From the NCBI GenBank assembly GCA_963921335.3, contig CAWUFC020000001.1:2108001-2172000 (forward strand): a stretch of 64,000 nucleotides of DNA. Reading direction: 5' to 3'. The number at the start of each line of letters is the position of its first letter. The first letter of the stretch is position 1. Of this stretch, positions 8,970 to 17,367 are shown in pieces. The translations under genes and the position numbers were made by a program. This DNA is from CAWUFC02 sp963921335. Its GTDB lineage: Bacteria; Pseudomonadota; Gammaproteobacteria; Pseudomonadales; Halieaceae. Below the pieces are notes generated by a model. That model saw only the letters and a program-made list of their open reading frames with translations, was not told where the DNA came from and made no database searches.

Positions 8970-9650
8970 ATGGCGATCGGTCTGGAGCGGCTGGAGCAAC
9001 AGCTTGAGTATGAGTTTAGCGACCAGGCGCTACTTGAGCTGGCTTTAACCCATCGTTCCCGCGGTTCACGCAATAACGAGCGGCTGGAATTTCTTGGCGA
9101 CTCCATTCTTAATCACATCGCCGCACAGGCCTTGTTTCATCAGTTTGAGGGCTCTCGAGAGGGTGATCTCAGTCGCATGCGCGCTTCCCTGGTGAAAGGG
9201 GAAACCCTCGCTGATATCGCTCGCGAGCTGGAGCTGGGTTCATACTTGCTGCTCGGCCCCGGTGAAATGAAAAGCGGCGGTCACAGACGTGATTCCATTC
9301 TCGCCGACACGCTGGAGGCGCTGATCGGTGCCATTTTGTTGGACAGTGATGTGGAGCGCTGCAGGGTCGTGGTTGAACGCCTGCTGCTCTCACGCTTGTT
9401 AGACCTGTCTGAGCGCAGCCTCGACAAAGACGGTAAAACCAGGCTGCAGGAATATTTGCAAAGCCGTGGCAAGTCTTTGCCGGACTATCAGCTGGACCGG
9501 GTCGAGGGCGAGGATCATCGCCAGCAGTTTTATGTGCACTGTGATCTGCCTCAGTTCAAGCTGAGTGTGCCCGGCTCCGGCAGTAGCCGGCGCAAGGCAG
9601 AACAGATGGCTGCGGCCGCCGCACTGGAGGCCCTGCAGAGCGATGACTGA
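8970..9650 (+). CDS. rnc: Ribonuclease III
   Basis: Endonuclease that cuts double-stranded RNA, including the rRNA precursor. The 226 residues contain the catalytic signature NERLEFLGDSILNHI (about residues 36-50). A second acidic metal site lies near LADTLEALIGAILLD. A C-terminal double-stranded RNA-binding domain begins near residue 150 (KTRLQEYLQSRGKSLPDY) and ends SSRRKAEQMAAAAALEAL. It overlaps era by eight bases, the classic rnc-era pair. Confidence 0.98.
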   Translation: MAIGLERLEQQLEYEFSDQALLELALTHRSRGSRNNERLEFLGDSILNHIAAQALFHQFEGSREGDLSRMRASLVKGETLADIARELELGSYLLLGPGEMKSGGHRRDSILADTLEALIGAILLDSDVERCRVVVERLLLSRLLDLSERSLDKDGKTRLQEYLQSRGKSLPDYQLDRVEGEDHRQQFYVHCDLPQFKLSVPGSGSSRRKAEQMAAAAALEALQSDD

Positions 9651-10536
9651 ACAGCAGCGTACCGGCTATGTGGCTATTGTAGGTCGACCCAATGTGGGCA
9701 AGTCGACCCTGCTCAACCACCTGTTGGGCCAGAAAATCAGCATTACATCGCGCAAACCGCAGACCACCCGTCATCAGGTGCTTGGGATCAAGACTGAAGG
9801 CGATAACCAGATTATCTTTGTCGACACACCGGGGCTGCATAAAAGCCAGCGCAAGGCTATCAATCGCTACATGAATCGCGCTGCCGGCACCGCAATACGC
9901 GATGTGGACGTGGTAGTGATGGTCGTGGACCGCACCGCCTGGACTGAAGAAGACGAACTGGTGCTGGATGAGCTGCGCAAAGCCCGGGCTCCGGTACTGC
10001 TGGCGGTCAACAAGGTTGATCTGCTGCAGGACAAGGACGTGCTGTTGCCGCACCTGCAGTCATTAGCCGAGCGCTACGACTTTAAAGCGATACTGCCGCT
10101 GTCAGCGTTGAATCAACACAATATTGATGCTCTGGAGCAGGAAATCCTGGCCGAACTGCCCTGGGGCAGCCATTTTTTTCCCGAAGATCAGGTTACCGAT
10201 CGCAGTCAGCGTTTTCTGGCCGCGGAAATTGTCCGAGAGAAAATCATGCGCCAACTCGGAGACGAGTTGCCCTATGCGGTGACTGTCGAGATCGAAGAGT
10301 TCAAGCAACAAGGCAAAGTGTTGCATATATCCGCCCTGATATTTGTCGAGCGCAAGGGGCAAAAACAGATACTGATCGGCGAGGGTGGCTCGCGGTTGCG
10401 CTCAATCGGCTCCGAGGCGCGTCGCGATATGGAGCCCCTGTTTGATTCTCAGGTGATGTTGAGACTTTGGGTCAAGGAGAAGCGTGGCTGGTCAGACGAC
10501 GAGCGTGCCTTGCGCAGTCTCGGCTACCAGGATTAA
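9643..10536 (+). CDS. era: GTPase Era
   Basis: Essential Ras-like GTPase that binds 16S rRNA and assists 30S ribosome maturation. The 297-residue product has GRPNVGKSTLLN (G1), DTPGLH (G3) and NKVD (G4). The C-terminal KH domain is also clear (VERKGQKQILIGEGGSRLRSIG). The start chosen is the ATG at 9643, eight bases inside rnc, giving MTEQQRTGYVAIVGRPN. An upstream in-frame start at 9565 would add 26 unrelated residues out of the rnc sequence and is rejected. Confidence 0.97.
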   Translation: MTEQQRTGYVAIVGRPNVGKSTLLNHLLGQKISITSRKPQTTRHQVLGIKTEGDNQIIFVDTPGLHKSQRKAINRYMNRAAGTAIRDVDVVVMVVDRTAWTEEDELVLDELRKARAPVLLAVNKVDLLQDKDVLLPHLQSLAERYDFKAILPLSALNQHNIDALEQEILAELPWGSHFFPEDQVTDRSQRFLAAEIVREKIMRQLGDELPYAVTVEIEEFKQQGKVLHISALIFVERKGQKQILIGEGGSRLRSIGSEARRDMEPLFDSQVMLRLWVKEKRGWSDDERALRSLGYQD

Positions 10537-10550
10537 GCGCTGTCGGGGCC

Positions 10551-11273
10551 ATGCGAGTTGCGCTGCAATCTGCCTATGTATTGCATACGCGTCCCTACCG
10601 TGACACCTCCCTTCTGGTTGAATTATTTAGTGCCGACTGTGGGTGGGTCAGTCTGGTGGCCAAGGGTGCGAGACCCGGGGGAAAAACGCGCAGTCGGGGT
10701 GGCAGCGCTGCGGCGTTGCTGCAGCCTTTTACACCCTTGACTTGCTCCTGGAGCGGCCGCAGTAGCCTGCGTAATCTGACCGGCTGCGAACAGCGAGCTC
10801 CCCGGCTTATGCTCGAGGGTGAGCGGGCTTACTGCGGACTTTATGTGAATGAGTTGATGGTGCGTCTGCTTCATCATGATGACCCGCATGCTGAGTTGTT
10901 CAGTTTTTATGAACAGGTGCTCAGCGAGCTACAGCACAGCGAGCAGTTTGAATGGGTCTTGCGACAGTTCGAGTTTCGACTGCTGGAGGAGCTTGGCTAT
11001 GGCTTCGATCTGCTCAGCGACGGCCAGAATGGCGACGAGGTCAACGCCGATAGGTGGTATGTGTATCACAGTGACTATGGCCTGGTGCGCGCCAGCGTTG
11101 ACAGCGGCAGTGATATACCGCGCTTTGCCGGCCACGAGCTGTTGAAAATCGGAGCCGGAGAGCTGGATGACGATAGTCGGCGCTGCGCCAAACGCTTGAT
11201 GCGAGCGGCCCTGGCTGTGCATCTTGGCGGCAAGCCGCTGAAAAGCCGCGAACTGTTTGGTGCACAACCGTGA
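10551..11273 (+). CDS. recO: DNA repair protein RecO
   Basis: Recombination mediator of the RecFOR pathway: helps RecA replace SSB on gapped DNA and anneals strands. The 240 residues start with the RecO OB-fold pattern (QSAYVLHTRPYRDTSLLVELFS, then GWVSLVAKGARP) and continue with the helical domain (YCGLYVNELMVRLL). The ATG at 10551 gives the typical N terminus; a longer in-frame reading from 10467 overlaps era and is not supported. In Pseudomonas and E. coli pdxJ follows recO; here acpS follows directly with a 4-base GTGA overlap. Confidence 0.94.
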   Translation: MRVALQSAYVLHTRPYRDTSLLVELFSADCGWVSLVAKGARPGGKTRSRGGSAAALLQPFTPLTCSWSGRSSLRNLTGCEQRAPRLMLEGERAYCGLYVNELMVRLLHHDDPHAELFSFYEQVLSELQHSEQFEWVLRQFEFRLLEELGYGFDLLSDGQNGDEVNADRWYVYHSDYGLVRASVDSGSDIPRFAGHELLKIGAGELDDDSRRCAKRLMRAALAVHLGGKPLKSRELFGAQP

Positions 11274-11644
11274 TTGCTGTTGGAACTGACATTGTAAAAA
11301 TAAGTCGTATAGAACAGGTGCTCGAGCGCCAGGGTGAGCGTTTTGCCAGCCGCATACTCACTCCCGCCGAGATGGCAGAATATCGCACCAGCAAGCAACC
11401 GCAGCGTTTGCTGGCTAAACGCTTTGCAGCAAAAGAAGCGGTGGTTAAAGCCCTGGGTACGGGCATTGGCAACGGTGTCAGTTGGCAGGACGTCCTGGTG
11501 CAGCACAGCGAACTTGGACAACCTTTTGTCGAACTCTCTGGCGGCGGGCTTGAACGCTGCCACAAGCTCGGTGCCACAGGGGTTTTGCTCAGCCTGGCGG
11601 ATGAAGATGAATACGTTGTGGCCTTCGCCGCGCTCGTGAGTTAG
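11270..11644 (+). CDS. acpS: Holo-[acyl-carrier-protein] synthase
   Basis: Transfers 4'-phosphopantetheine from coenzyme A to acyl carrier protein. The 124-residue protein has the two AcpS signatures: GTDIVKISRIE at the N terminus (metal-binding Asp) and RFAAKEAVVKALGTG in the middle. The GTG start at 11270 overlaps the recO stop by four bases, so it is likely translated by coupling. Length and motifs are typical of the AcpS type rather than the larger Sfp type. Confidence 0.96.
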   Translation: MIAVGTDIVKISRIEQVLERQGERFASRILTPAEMAEYRTSKQPQRLLAKRFAAKEAVVKALGTGIGNGVSWQDVLVQHSELGQPFVELSGGGLERCHKLGATGVLLSLADEDEYVVAFAALVS

Positions 11645-11647
11645 GAG

Positions 11648-11663
11648 TATAATCGCCGCGCCA
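11648..11663 (+). promoter_or_regulatory. Consensus -10 in the acpS-cysM gap
   Basis: A perfect TATAAT lies at 11648-11653, followed by CGCCGCGCC and then the cysM ATG at 11663. A start about seven bases after the hexamer would give an almost leaderless cysM mRNA. AGGAG at 11644-11648 is 14 bases from the ATG, too far for an ordinary ribosome binding site. No good -35 is visible. Confidence 0.4.
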
Positions 11664-12559
11664 TGCGAGACTATCCCACAATCGAATCCTGTGTCGGCCA
11701 GACGCCCCTGGTGCGGCTTCAGCGCATGGCCGGTGAGACCAGCAATACCGTGCTGCTGAAACTGGAGGGCAATAACCCTGCGGGTTCGGTGAAGGATCGC
11801 CCGGCCATGAGCATGATTCGTCGCGCTGAACAACGTGGCGACATTAAGCCCGGGGATACCCTGATTGAAGCGACCAGCGGCAACACCGGCATCGCCCTGG
11901 CCATGGCGGCTGCCATCAGTGGTTATCGCATGGTCCTGATCATGCCCTCTCATATGAGCGCCGAGCGCAAGCAGGCGATGGCGGCTTATGGTGCCGAACT
12001 GGTGGAAGTAACCCAGGAAGAGGGCATGGAAGGGGCTCGCGACCTGGCGTTGGCTATGCAGGCTCGAGGTGAGGGTCGGGTACTGGACCAGTTTTCCAAT
12101 GCGGACAACCCGGTGGCTCACTACAGCACTACGGGCCCGGAAATCTGGCAGCAGACCGGTGGTGAAGTCACTCACTTCATCAGTTCTATGGGTACTACCG
12201 GTACGATTATGGGCTGTTCGCGCTACTTCAAGGAGCAGAACCCGGAGATCCAGATCGTCGGTCTGCAGCCCCAGGACGGCTCGAGTATTCCCGGCATCCG
12301 GCGCTGGCCGAAAGAATATTTACCCACTATCTATGAAGCCCCGCGGGTGGATCGGGTGCTGGATATCTCCCAGGCTGAATCAGAACAGACCATGCGGCGT
12401 CTGGCGGCGGAAGAGGGAGTCTTTTGTGGCGTATCCTCGGGCGGCTCGGTGGCAGGCGCCCTGCGTATTTCTGCAGAAGTAGAAAACGCCACCATTGTCG
12501 CCATTATTTGTGATCGCGGTGATCGCTACCTGTCTACAGGTGTGTTTGGCGATGGTTAG
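11663..12559 (+). CDS. cysM: Cysteine synthase B
   Basis: Pyridoxal-phosphate enzyme that makes cysteine from O-acetylserine and sulfide or thiosulfate. The 298 residues contain the PLP lysine Lys44 in NPAGSVKDRPAMSMI and the phosphate- and substrate-loop EATSGNTGIALAMAA. The CysM-type sequence GCSRYFKEQNPEIQIVG follows later, and VSSGGSVAGALR is near the end. The shorter length and the CysM-like RRWPKEYLP segment favour CysM over CysK. It overlaps relA by eight bases. In Pseudomonas the 23S rRNA methyltransferase rlmD lies between cysM and relA; it is absent here. Confidence 0.93.
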   Translation: MRDYPTIESCVGQTPLVRLQRMAGETSNTVLLKLEGNNPAGSVKDRPAMSMIRRAEQRGDIKPGDTLIEATSGNTGIALAMAAAISGYRMVLIMPSHMSAERKQAMAAYGAELVEVTQEEGMEGARDLALAMQARGEGRVLDQFSNADNPVAHYSTTGPEIWQQTGGEVTHFISSMGTTGTIMGCSRYFKEQNPEIQIVGLQPQDGSSIPGIRRWPKEYLPTIYEAPRVDRVLDISQAESEQTMRRLAAEEGVFCGVSSGGSVAGALRISAEVENATIVAIICDRGDRYLSTGVFGDG

Positions 12560-14795
12560 CACCACAACTCGATCGCCCACGCGCGATCAGGGTGGCGCGG
12601 ATCTCCAGGCCTGGCTGGCTACTCTGCCGGAGCACGTCGAGCCTGCTGGTGCTGAGCGCCTGAGACTGGCGGGCGAACTGGCTGCAGCAGCCCTGCAGCA
12701 GGAAGGCCATGTCGGGGAGGACTGGGCAACGCTCAGCAACCCTTATCTGACCGGGCTGGATATCGTACATATTTTGGCGGAACTCCACCTGGGTGAAGAC
12801 AGCCTGGTTGCCGGCATGCTCTATCGGGTTGTCAGCGAGGAGCGGGTGTCGCTGGAGCAGGTGGAGGCTGAATTTGGAGAAGCCGTTGCCCGCCTGATCA
12901 AGGGTGTCATGCGGATGTCGGCAATCTCTGACCTGAACATTGATCGCGATGCACCGGTGCTGGGCCAGGCCGATGGTCAGAAAGACAATATCCGCAAAAT
13001 GCTGGTGGCTCTGGTAGATGATGTCAAGGTAGCCCTCATCAAACTGGCTGAGCGAACCTGTGCCATTCGTGCAGTCAAAGATGACGAGCAACGTCGCCTG
13101 CCTATCGCCAGGGAAGTATTCGATGTATACGCCCCCCTGGCTCATCGTCTCGGTATTGGACAGCTCAAATGGGAGCTGGAAGATCTCAGCTTTCGCTATA
13201 TATTCCCCGACGCCTATCGCAAAATTGCCGGCCTTCTGGATGGCAAGCGGCTGGAGCGGGATGACTATATAGATCGCACCAAGCGCCTGCTTGTCGACAC
13301 CATGGCTGGTAACGACATCCAGGCAGAGCTGGTCGGTCGTTCCAAACATATCTACAGCATCTGGCGCAAAATGCAGCGCAAAGGTATCGGTTTTTCCCAG
13401 GTTTACGATATTCGCGCCGTGCGTATTCTGGTGCCAGAAGTGCGGGACTGTTACGCGGCGCTGGGAGTGGTGCACGGGATGTGGCGCAATATTCCCAACG
13501 AGTTCGATGATTACATCGCTAACCCGAAGGAGAATGGTTACCGCTCCCTACACACGGCGGTGATCGGACCCGAAGGCAAGGTGCTTGAGATTCAGATTCG
13601 CACCTTTGATATGGATGAGGAAGCCGAGCTGGGTGTTTGTGCACATTGGCGTTACAAGGGCTCCGATAGCAGTCGGGGTATGACCAATAGCTATGAAGAA
13701 AAAATCGCCTGGTTGCGCCAGGTGCTTGATTGGCACGAAGAAACCGGCGACCTGCACAATCTGGCGGAACAGTTTTCAACCGATGTAGCCCAGGATCGGG
13801 TTTATGTCTTCACGCCCCAGGGCGATGTCGTCAACCTGGCTGCGGGTGCGACACCGTTGGATTTCGCCTACCACGTTCATACTGAGGTGGGTCACAGCTG
13901 CCGTGGCGCCAAGGTGAATGGCTCCATTGTGCCCCTGACCTACCAGTTACAAACCGGGCAGCGAGTCGAGATTCTCACGGGCAAAGAGAACATGCCGCGG
14001 CGGGACTGGCTGCAGCCCGGATTGGGTTATCTCAAAACTTCCCGCGCCCGCGCCAAGGTCCAGCACTGGTTCAAGGCTCAGGCCCGGGAAGATAACGTGG
14101 CTGCGGGCCGTCATTTGCTCGATAGAGAATTCAAGCGCCTGGCACTCACCAGCATTGACTACAAGCGCATTGCGCAAAAGGTTCAGCTCGCCACCGTAGA
14201 GGATATGTACGCCGCTGTGGGCGCCGGGGAATTAAGTTCCGCCCAGCTGGTGCACGCTGCTCAGGAGCTGGTTGGCAAGGGCGCTGATACTGATGTGAGC
14301 CTGCGTTTGGCCAGGCCGCGCAGCCACGCTGGCGGTGACGGTGTGCAGGTGCGCGGTGTCGGCAATCTGCTGACCCAGATGGCGGGCTGCTGCAAGCCAT
14401 TGCCTGGCGATAACATTATTGGTTTCATCACTCGAGGTCGTGGTGTATCGATTCACAGGCGTGATTGCCAACGCGTTTTGCAGCTGCAGCTGAGTGACCC
14501 TGATCGGGTTGTGGATGTGGAGTGGGGTCTTGCGCCGCATCGTGGCTATGAAGTGGATATTGTGGTTGAGGCTTACGACCGCTCGGGCCTTTTGCGAGAT
14601 ATATCAGAACTGTTTTCACTGGCGCACGTGAACGTGCTGTCTATTAACACCCAGACTGATCCGGCCGAGCACCTGGCCAATATGCGTTTTACCATCGAGA
14701 TTGCCGATCTGTCTGCACTGGGTCGTTTGCTGGAACGTTTGACGCGAATCCCTAATGTGATCACGGCCAAGAGAGTCAGGGAGGGGCATGCCTGA
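12552..14795 (+). CDS. relA: (p)ppGpp synthetase RelA
   Basis: Ribosome-dependent alarmone synthetase of the stringent response, 747 residues. The N-terminal HD hydrolase region is degenerate: where SpoT has an HD pair the sequence reads GMLYRVVSEER, so hydrolase activity is not expected. The synthetase domain is intact (YDIRAVRILVPEVRDCYAAL, NPKENGYRSLHTAVIGP). A TGS domain (RVYVFTPQGDVVNLAAGATP) and a C-terminal ACT domain (AYDRSGLLRDISELFS) follow. The ATG at 12552 is chosen because upstream in-frame residues lie inside cysM. It overlaps mazG by eight bases. Confidence 0.96.
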   Translation: MVSTTTRSPTRDQGGADLQAWLATLPEHVEPAGAERLRLAGELAAAALQQEGHVGEDWATLSNPYLTGLDIVHILAELHLGEDSLVAGMLYRVVSEERVSLEQVEAEFGEAVARLIKGVMRMSAISDLNIDRDAPVLGQADGQKDNIRKMLVALVDDVKVALIKLAERTCAIRAVKDDEQRRLPIAREVFDVYAPLAHRLGIGQLKWELEDLSFRYIFPDAYRKIAGLLDGKRLERDDYIDRTKRLLVDTMAGNDIQAELVGRSKHIYSIWRKMQRKGIGFSQVYDIRAVRILVPEVRDCYAALGVVHGMWRNIPNEFDDYIANPKENGYRSLHTAVIGPEGKVLEIQIRTFDMDEEAELGVCAHWRYKGSDSSRGMTNSYEEKIAWLRQVLDWHEETGDLHNLAEQFSTDVAQDRVYVFTPQGDVVNLAAGATPLDFAYHVHTEVGHSCRGAKVNGSIVPLTYQLQTGQRVEILTGKENMPRRDWLQPGLGYLKTSRARAKVQHWFKAQAREDNVAAGRHLLDREFKRLALTSIDYKRIAQKVQLATVEDMYAAVGAGELSSAQLVHAAQELVGKGADTDVSLRLARPRSHAGGDGVQVRGVGNLLTQMAGCCKPLPGDNIIGFITRGRGVSIHRRDCQRVLQLQLSDPDRVVDVEWGLAPHRGYEVDIVVEAYDRSGLLRDISELFSLAHVNVLSINTQTDPAEHLANMRFTIEIADLSALGRLLERLTRIPNVITAKRVREGHA

Positions 14796-15597
14796 GCAAT
14801 TGAGATACCAGATAGGGGATCTGTTGCGCGTCATGCAGCGCCTGCGCGACCCGGACCATGGTTGCCCCTGGGACCTGGAGCAGGACTTTCGCAGCATCGC
14901 ACCGTCCACCCTGGAGGAAGCCTACGAGTTAGTGGATGCGATTGAACATGATGACCAGCAGCACATTCGCGAAGAGTTGGGTGATGTGCTGTTCCAGGTG
15001 ATCTTTTATGCCCAGATGGCCAGCGAGCAGGGTCTCTACAATTTTGCCGATATTGTCCACACGCTGGTGGAAAAACTGGTGCGGCGACACCCTCACGTGT
15101 TTGCTGACGGCGATATCGAGGGCATCGTTGCTGATCGCAGCTCTGTTGCAGAGGTGAAACAGTCCTGGGAATCGATCAAACAGGATGAGCGCGATGCTCG
15201 CGCGCAGCACGGCATACTCGATGACGTGCCGGTGTATCTGCCTGGACTTAGCCGGGCGCAGAAGCTGCAAAAACGCGCGGCCCGAGTGGGATTCGACTGG
15301 CCTGATATCACCGGGGTGTTCGACAAGGTCAAGGAAGAGTTGGAAGAACTGCGAATCGCCGGTTCCGAATCACAGCAACGCCAGGAAGAGGAGCTTGGGG
15401 ACTTGTTGTTTGCCTGCGTCAACCTCGCTCGTCACAGCGGCGTGGACGCCGAGGCCGCTTTGAGACGTGCCAGCCAGAAATTTGAGCGCCGTTTTGGGTC
15501 GGTCGAGAAAAGCCTTGCAGAGCAGGGTCTAAGCCCCGACCAGACCAGTCTGGAACAGATGGATGAACTGTGGGAGCAGGCAAAAGCTAGCGAGTAG
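14788..15597 (+). CDS. mazG: Nucleoside triphosphate pyrophosphohydrolase MazG
   Basis: House-cleaning enzyme that converts NTPs to NMPs and pyrophosphate; in E. coli it also lowers ppGpp. Two tandem MazG domains are seen in 269 residues. The first has STLEEAYELVDAI and REELGDVLFQVIFYAQ, the second KEELEELRIA and EEELGDLLFACVNLAR, each with the metal-binding EExxE/ExxD pattern. The relA-mazG overlap (8 bases) is conserved widely in gammaproteobacteria and fits a shared role in alarmone control. Confidence 0.95.
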   Translation: MPEQLRYQIGDLLRVMQRLRDPDHGCPWDLEQDFRSIAPSTLEEAYELVDAIEHDDQQHIREELGDVLFQVIFYAQMASEQGLYNFADIVHTLVEKLVRRHPHVFADGDIEGIVADRSSVAEVKQSWESIKQDERDARAQHGILDDVPVYLPGLSRAQKLQKRAARVGFDWPDITGVFDKVKEELEELRIAGSESQQRQEEELGDLLFACVNLARHSGVDAEAALRRASQKFERRFGSVEKSLAEQGLSPDQTSLEQMDELWEQAKASE

Positions 15598-15666
15598 GGC
15601 GCAGCTTGTATTGCTCCTTGCGGCTGTGTATGGTGTCGCCCTCGATTTTTGGCAGATAGGCTAAGC

Positions 15667-16314
15667 ATGCGATTGATTCTTCTGGGCGCTCCCGGCGCCG
15701 GCAAAGGAACCCAGGCACAGTTCATTTGTGAGAAGTTTGGTATCCCCCAGATTTCCACCGGTGATATGTTGCGTGCCGCGGTAAAGGCTGGCACCGAGCT
15801 GGGGCTTCAGGCCAAGGCTGTGATGGATGCCGGTGAGCTGGTTTCCGATGAGATCATTATTGGCCTGGTCAAAGAACGTATTACCGAAGCCGACTGTCAC
15901 GATGGTTTTTTGTTTGACGGATTTCCCCGCACTATTCCCCAGGCCCAAGCTCTGGTTGATGCCGGCATTGCCCTGGACCACGTGCTTGAGATTGCTGTTG
16001 ATGACGAAGAGATTGTGTCGCGGCTGAGCGGTCGTCGAGTGCACCCCGGTTCCGGTCGCGTGTATCACGTGATTCACAATCCGCCGAAGCAGGAAGGCGT
16101 TGATGACGAAACCGGCGAAGACCTGGTGCAGCGCGACGACGATATGGAAGATACCGTTCGTGTTCGACTTGGTGTTTACCATGATCAAACAGCGCCGCTA
16201 ATCGACTTTTACTCTGGCCTGGAAGGCTCAGATGCGCCTGCGTATTCTCGCGTCGAAGGCGTCGGCAGTGTTGAGCAAATCTGTGAGCAGGTTCTGAAGG
16301 CGCTCGAAGCGTAA
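15667..16314 (+). CDS. adk: Adenylate kinase
   Basis: Catalyses ATP + AMP to 2 ADP in the cytoplasm. The 215 residues open with the P-loop GAPGAGKGTQAQF. The AMP-binding motif STGDMLRAAVKAG and the family signature FLFDGFPRTIPQA follow. The lid domain is long (RVYHVIHNPPKQEGVDDETG) and lacks the four-cysteine zinc site, as usual in Gram-negatives. The ATG at 15667 gives the standard MRLILLGAPG N terminus; six further residues upstream would be non-homologous. Confidence 0.97.
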   Translation: MRLILLGAPGAGKGTQAQFICEKFGIPQISTGDMLRAAVKAGTELGLQAKAVMDAGELVSDEIIIGLVKERITEADCHDGFLFDGFPRTIPQAQALVDAGIALDHVLEIAVDDEEIVSRLSGRRVHPGSGRVYHVIHNPPKQEGVDDETGEDLVQRDDDMEDTVRVRLGVYHDQTAPLIDFYSGLEGSDAPAYSRVEGVGSVEQICEQVLKALEA

Positions 16315-16427
16315 TCTTGTAATACTTTAGTTCGGTTCTTTCACGCATTCTTTCTGTTGTAAGAGTGTTTTTTTCTATGCTATTTTGGGCTTGCGTTATT
16401 CCATTAACCACGCGGGGATAAGGGAAC

Positions 16428-16655
16428 ATGGCCGTAGCTAAGAAGAAATTAGAAAAAAAGAAAGCAGCTCCAAAGAAGAAAGCAGCCGCCAAGAAAAAGG
16501 TAGCCGCTAAAAAGAAGGTAGCTGTTAAGAAGAAAGCAGCTCCTAAGAAGAAGGCAGCAGCAAAGAAAAAAGCAGCTCCAAAGAAAAAGGCTGCAGCTAA
16601 GAAGAAGGCTGCACCTAAAAAGAAAAAGGCTGCAGCAAAGCGTAAGAAGAAGTAA
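16428..16655 (+). CDS. Lysine/alanine-rich histone H1-like protein
   Basis: Small, extremely basic protein of 75 residues. Nearly all of it is a repeated KKKAA(A/P) unit (AAPKKKAAAKKKVAAKKK and similar), ending AAAKRKKK. Such sequences resemble the C-terminal tail of histone H1 and Pseudomonas AlgP, and probably bind DNA or RNA non-specifically. A start ATG follows an AAGGGA ribosome binding site, and a strong terminator lies 16 bases after the stop. The gene is therefore a stand-alone unit rather than a chance low-complexity ORF. Function is inferred from composition alone. The 113-base gap before it (16315-16427) is AT-rich and holds no other gene. Confidence 0.8.
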   Translation: MAVAKKKLEKKKAAPKKKAAAKKKVAAKKKVAVKKKAAPKKKAAAKKKAAPKKKAAAKKKAAPKKKKAAAKRKKK

Positions 16656-16671
16656 TACGCTCTACTCGAGA

Positions 16672-16697
16672 AACCCGTCACACCGACGGGTTTTTTC
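16672..16697. terminator. Rho-independent terminator
   Basis: AACCCGTC (from 16672) pairs with GACGGGTT across the short loop ACACC, followed by TTTTTT at about 16691-16696. It ends the histone-like gene. Its position directly after the convergent mobA gene means it could also work for that strand, where an A-rich upstream flank (AGAAAC on the plus strand) is weaker. Confidence 0.85.
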
Positions 16698-16698
16698 G

Positions 16699-17307
16699 TT
16701 AGGCTTCGGGGTTGGTATCGCTGACTCTGGAGCTAGGCTGGCGGCGATTGTGGTTGGCAAAGTGCTCGGGGCAATCCGAGAAGTCCGCGACTCCGCAATT
16801 CAAGTGCAGGTGCCAGCCTTTCACTGACCTCCCTCCATCACGCAGATAGTCTTCCAGCGATTCAAGGCAGGATGTTCGCAGTGCGCAGAACAGGTACTGC
16901 CCTCGGTTGCCGTCGTGAGCATAGACCAGATCGTATGCCTGATTTAACAGCACACCCAGTAAGCGCTCGACCAAATCAGGACTGGGGTCGGGACAGTCGC
17001 AGGGGGCCACCACTGCGAGTTCGGTGTCTGTCACCTTCAATGCTGCCGCAATGCCCGCCAGGGGACCCTGATAGTCAGCCAGATCATCGCAGACAACCTT
17101 CGGACTCAAGCGCTTGTAGCGCGCCAGGTTGCGATTGGCACTGATCACGAGATCGTCTACCTGAGGTGCAAAAACCTCAAGCACAGCCTCAATGCGGGTG
17201 CGGCCATGCCAGGCCAACAGGCCTTTGTCGGCTCCGCCAACTCGTCTTCCTTGACCTCCCGATAGAACAATACCGGTGACTGCTCGATCCATGCTTATCT
17301 GGCTCAT
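16699..17307 (-). CDS. mobA: Molybdenum cofactor guanylyltransferase
   Basis: Attaches GMP to molybdopterin to form the guanine dinucleotide cofactor. The nucleotidyltransferase signature LSGGQGRRVGGADKGLLAW lies near residue 15 of 202. It is followed by the core YQGPLAGIAAALK and the acidic metal site CDCPDPSPDLVERLL, where a PCD motif is usual. A second ATG six codons downstream (MDRAVTG) is also a possible start. The gene is divergent from tsaB and alone, with no other moco gene in the window. Its presence implies a molybdoenzyme elsewhere in the genome. Confidence 0.92.
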   Translation of the reverse strand: MSQISMDRAVTGIVLSGGQGRRVGGADKGLLAWHGRTRIEAVLEVFAPQVDDLVISANRNLARYKRLSPKVVCDDLADYQGPLAGIAAALKVTDTELAVVAPCDCPDPSPDLVERLLGVLLNQAYDLVYAHDGNRGQYLFCALRTSCLESLEDYLRDGGRSVKGWHLHLNCGVADFSDCPEHFANHNRRQPSSRVSDTNPEA

Positions 17308-17367
17308 GCTTGTGTTGCTTGCGCACAGTATGTGATGCTTTGCGCCTGATTAGAATAGTGCACGTTA

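Noticed and set aside
11075..12175. Minus-strand 366-residue open frame opposite recO, acpS and cysM
   Set aside because: Spans three unrelated plus-strand genes in antisense and shows no family motif.
12534..13475. Minus-strand 313-residue open frame opposite relA
   Set aside because: Shadow of the relA N-terminal region without any supporting signal.
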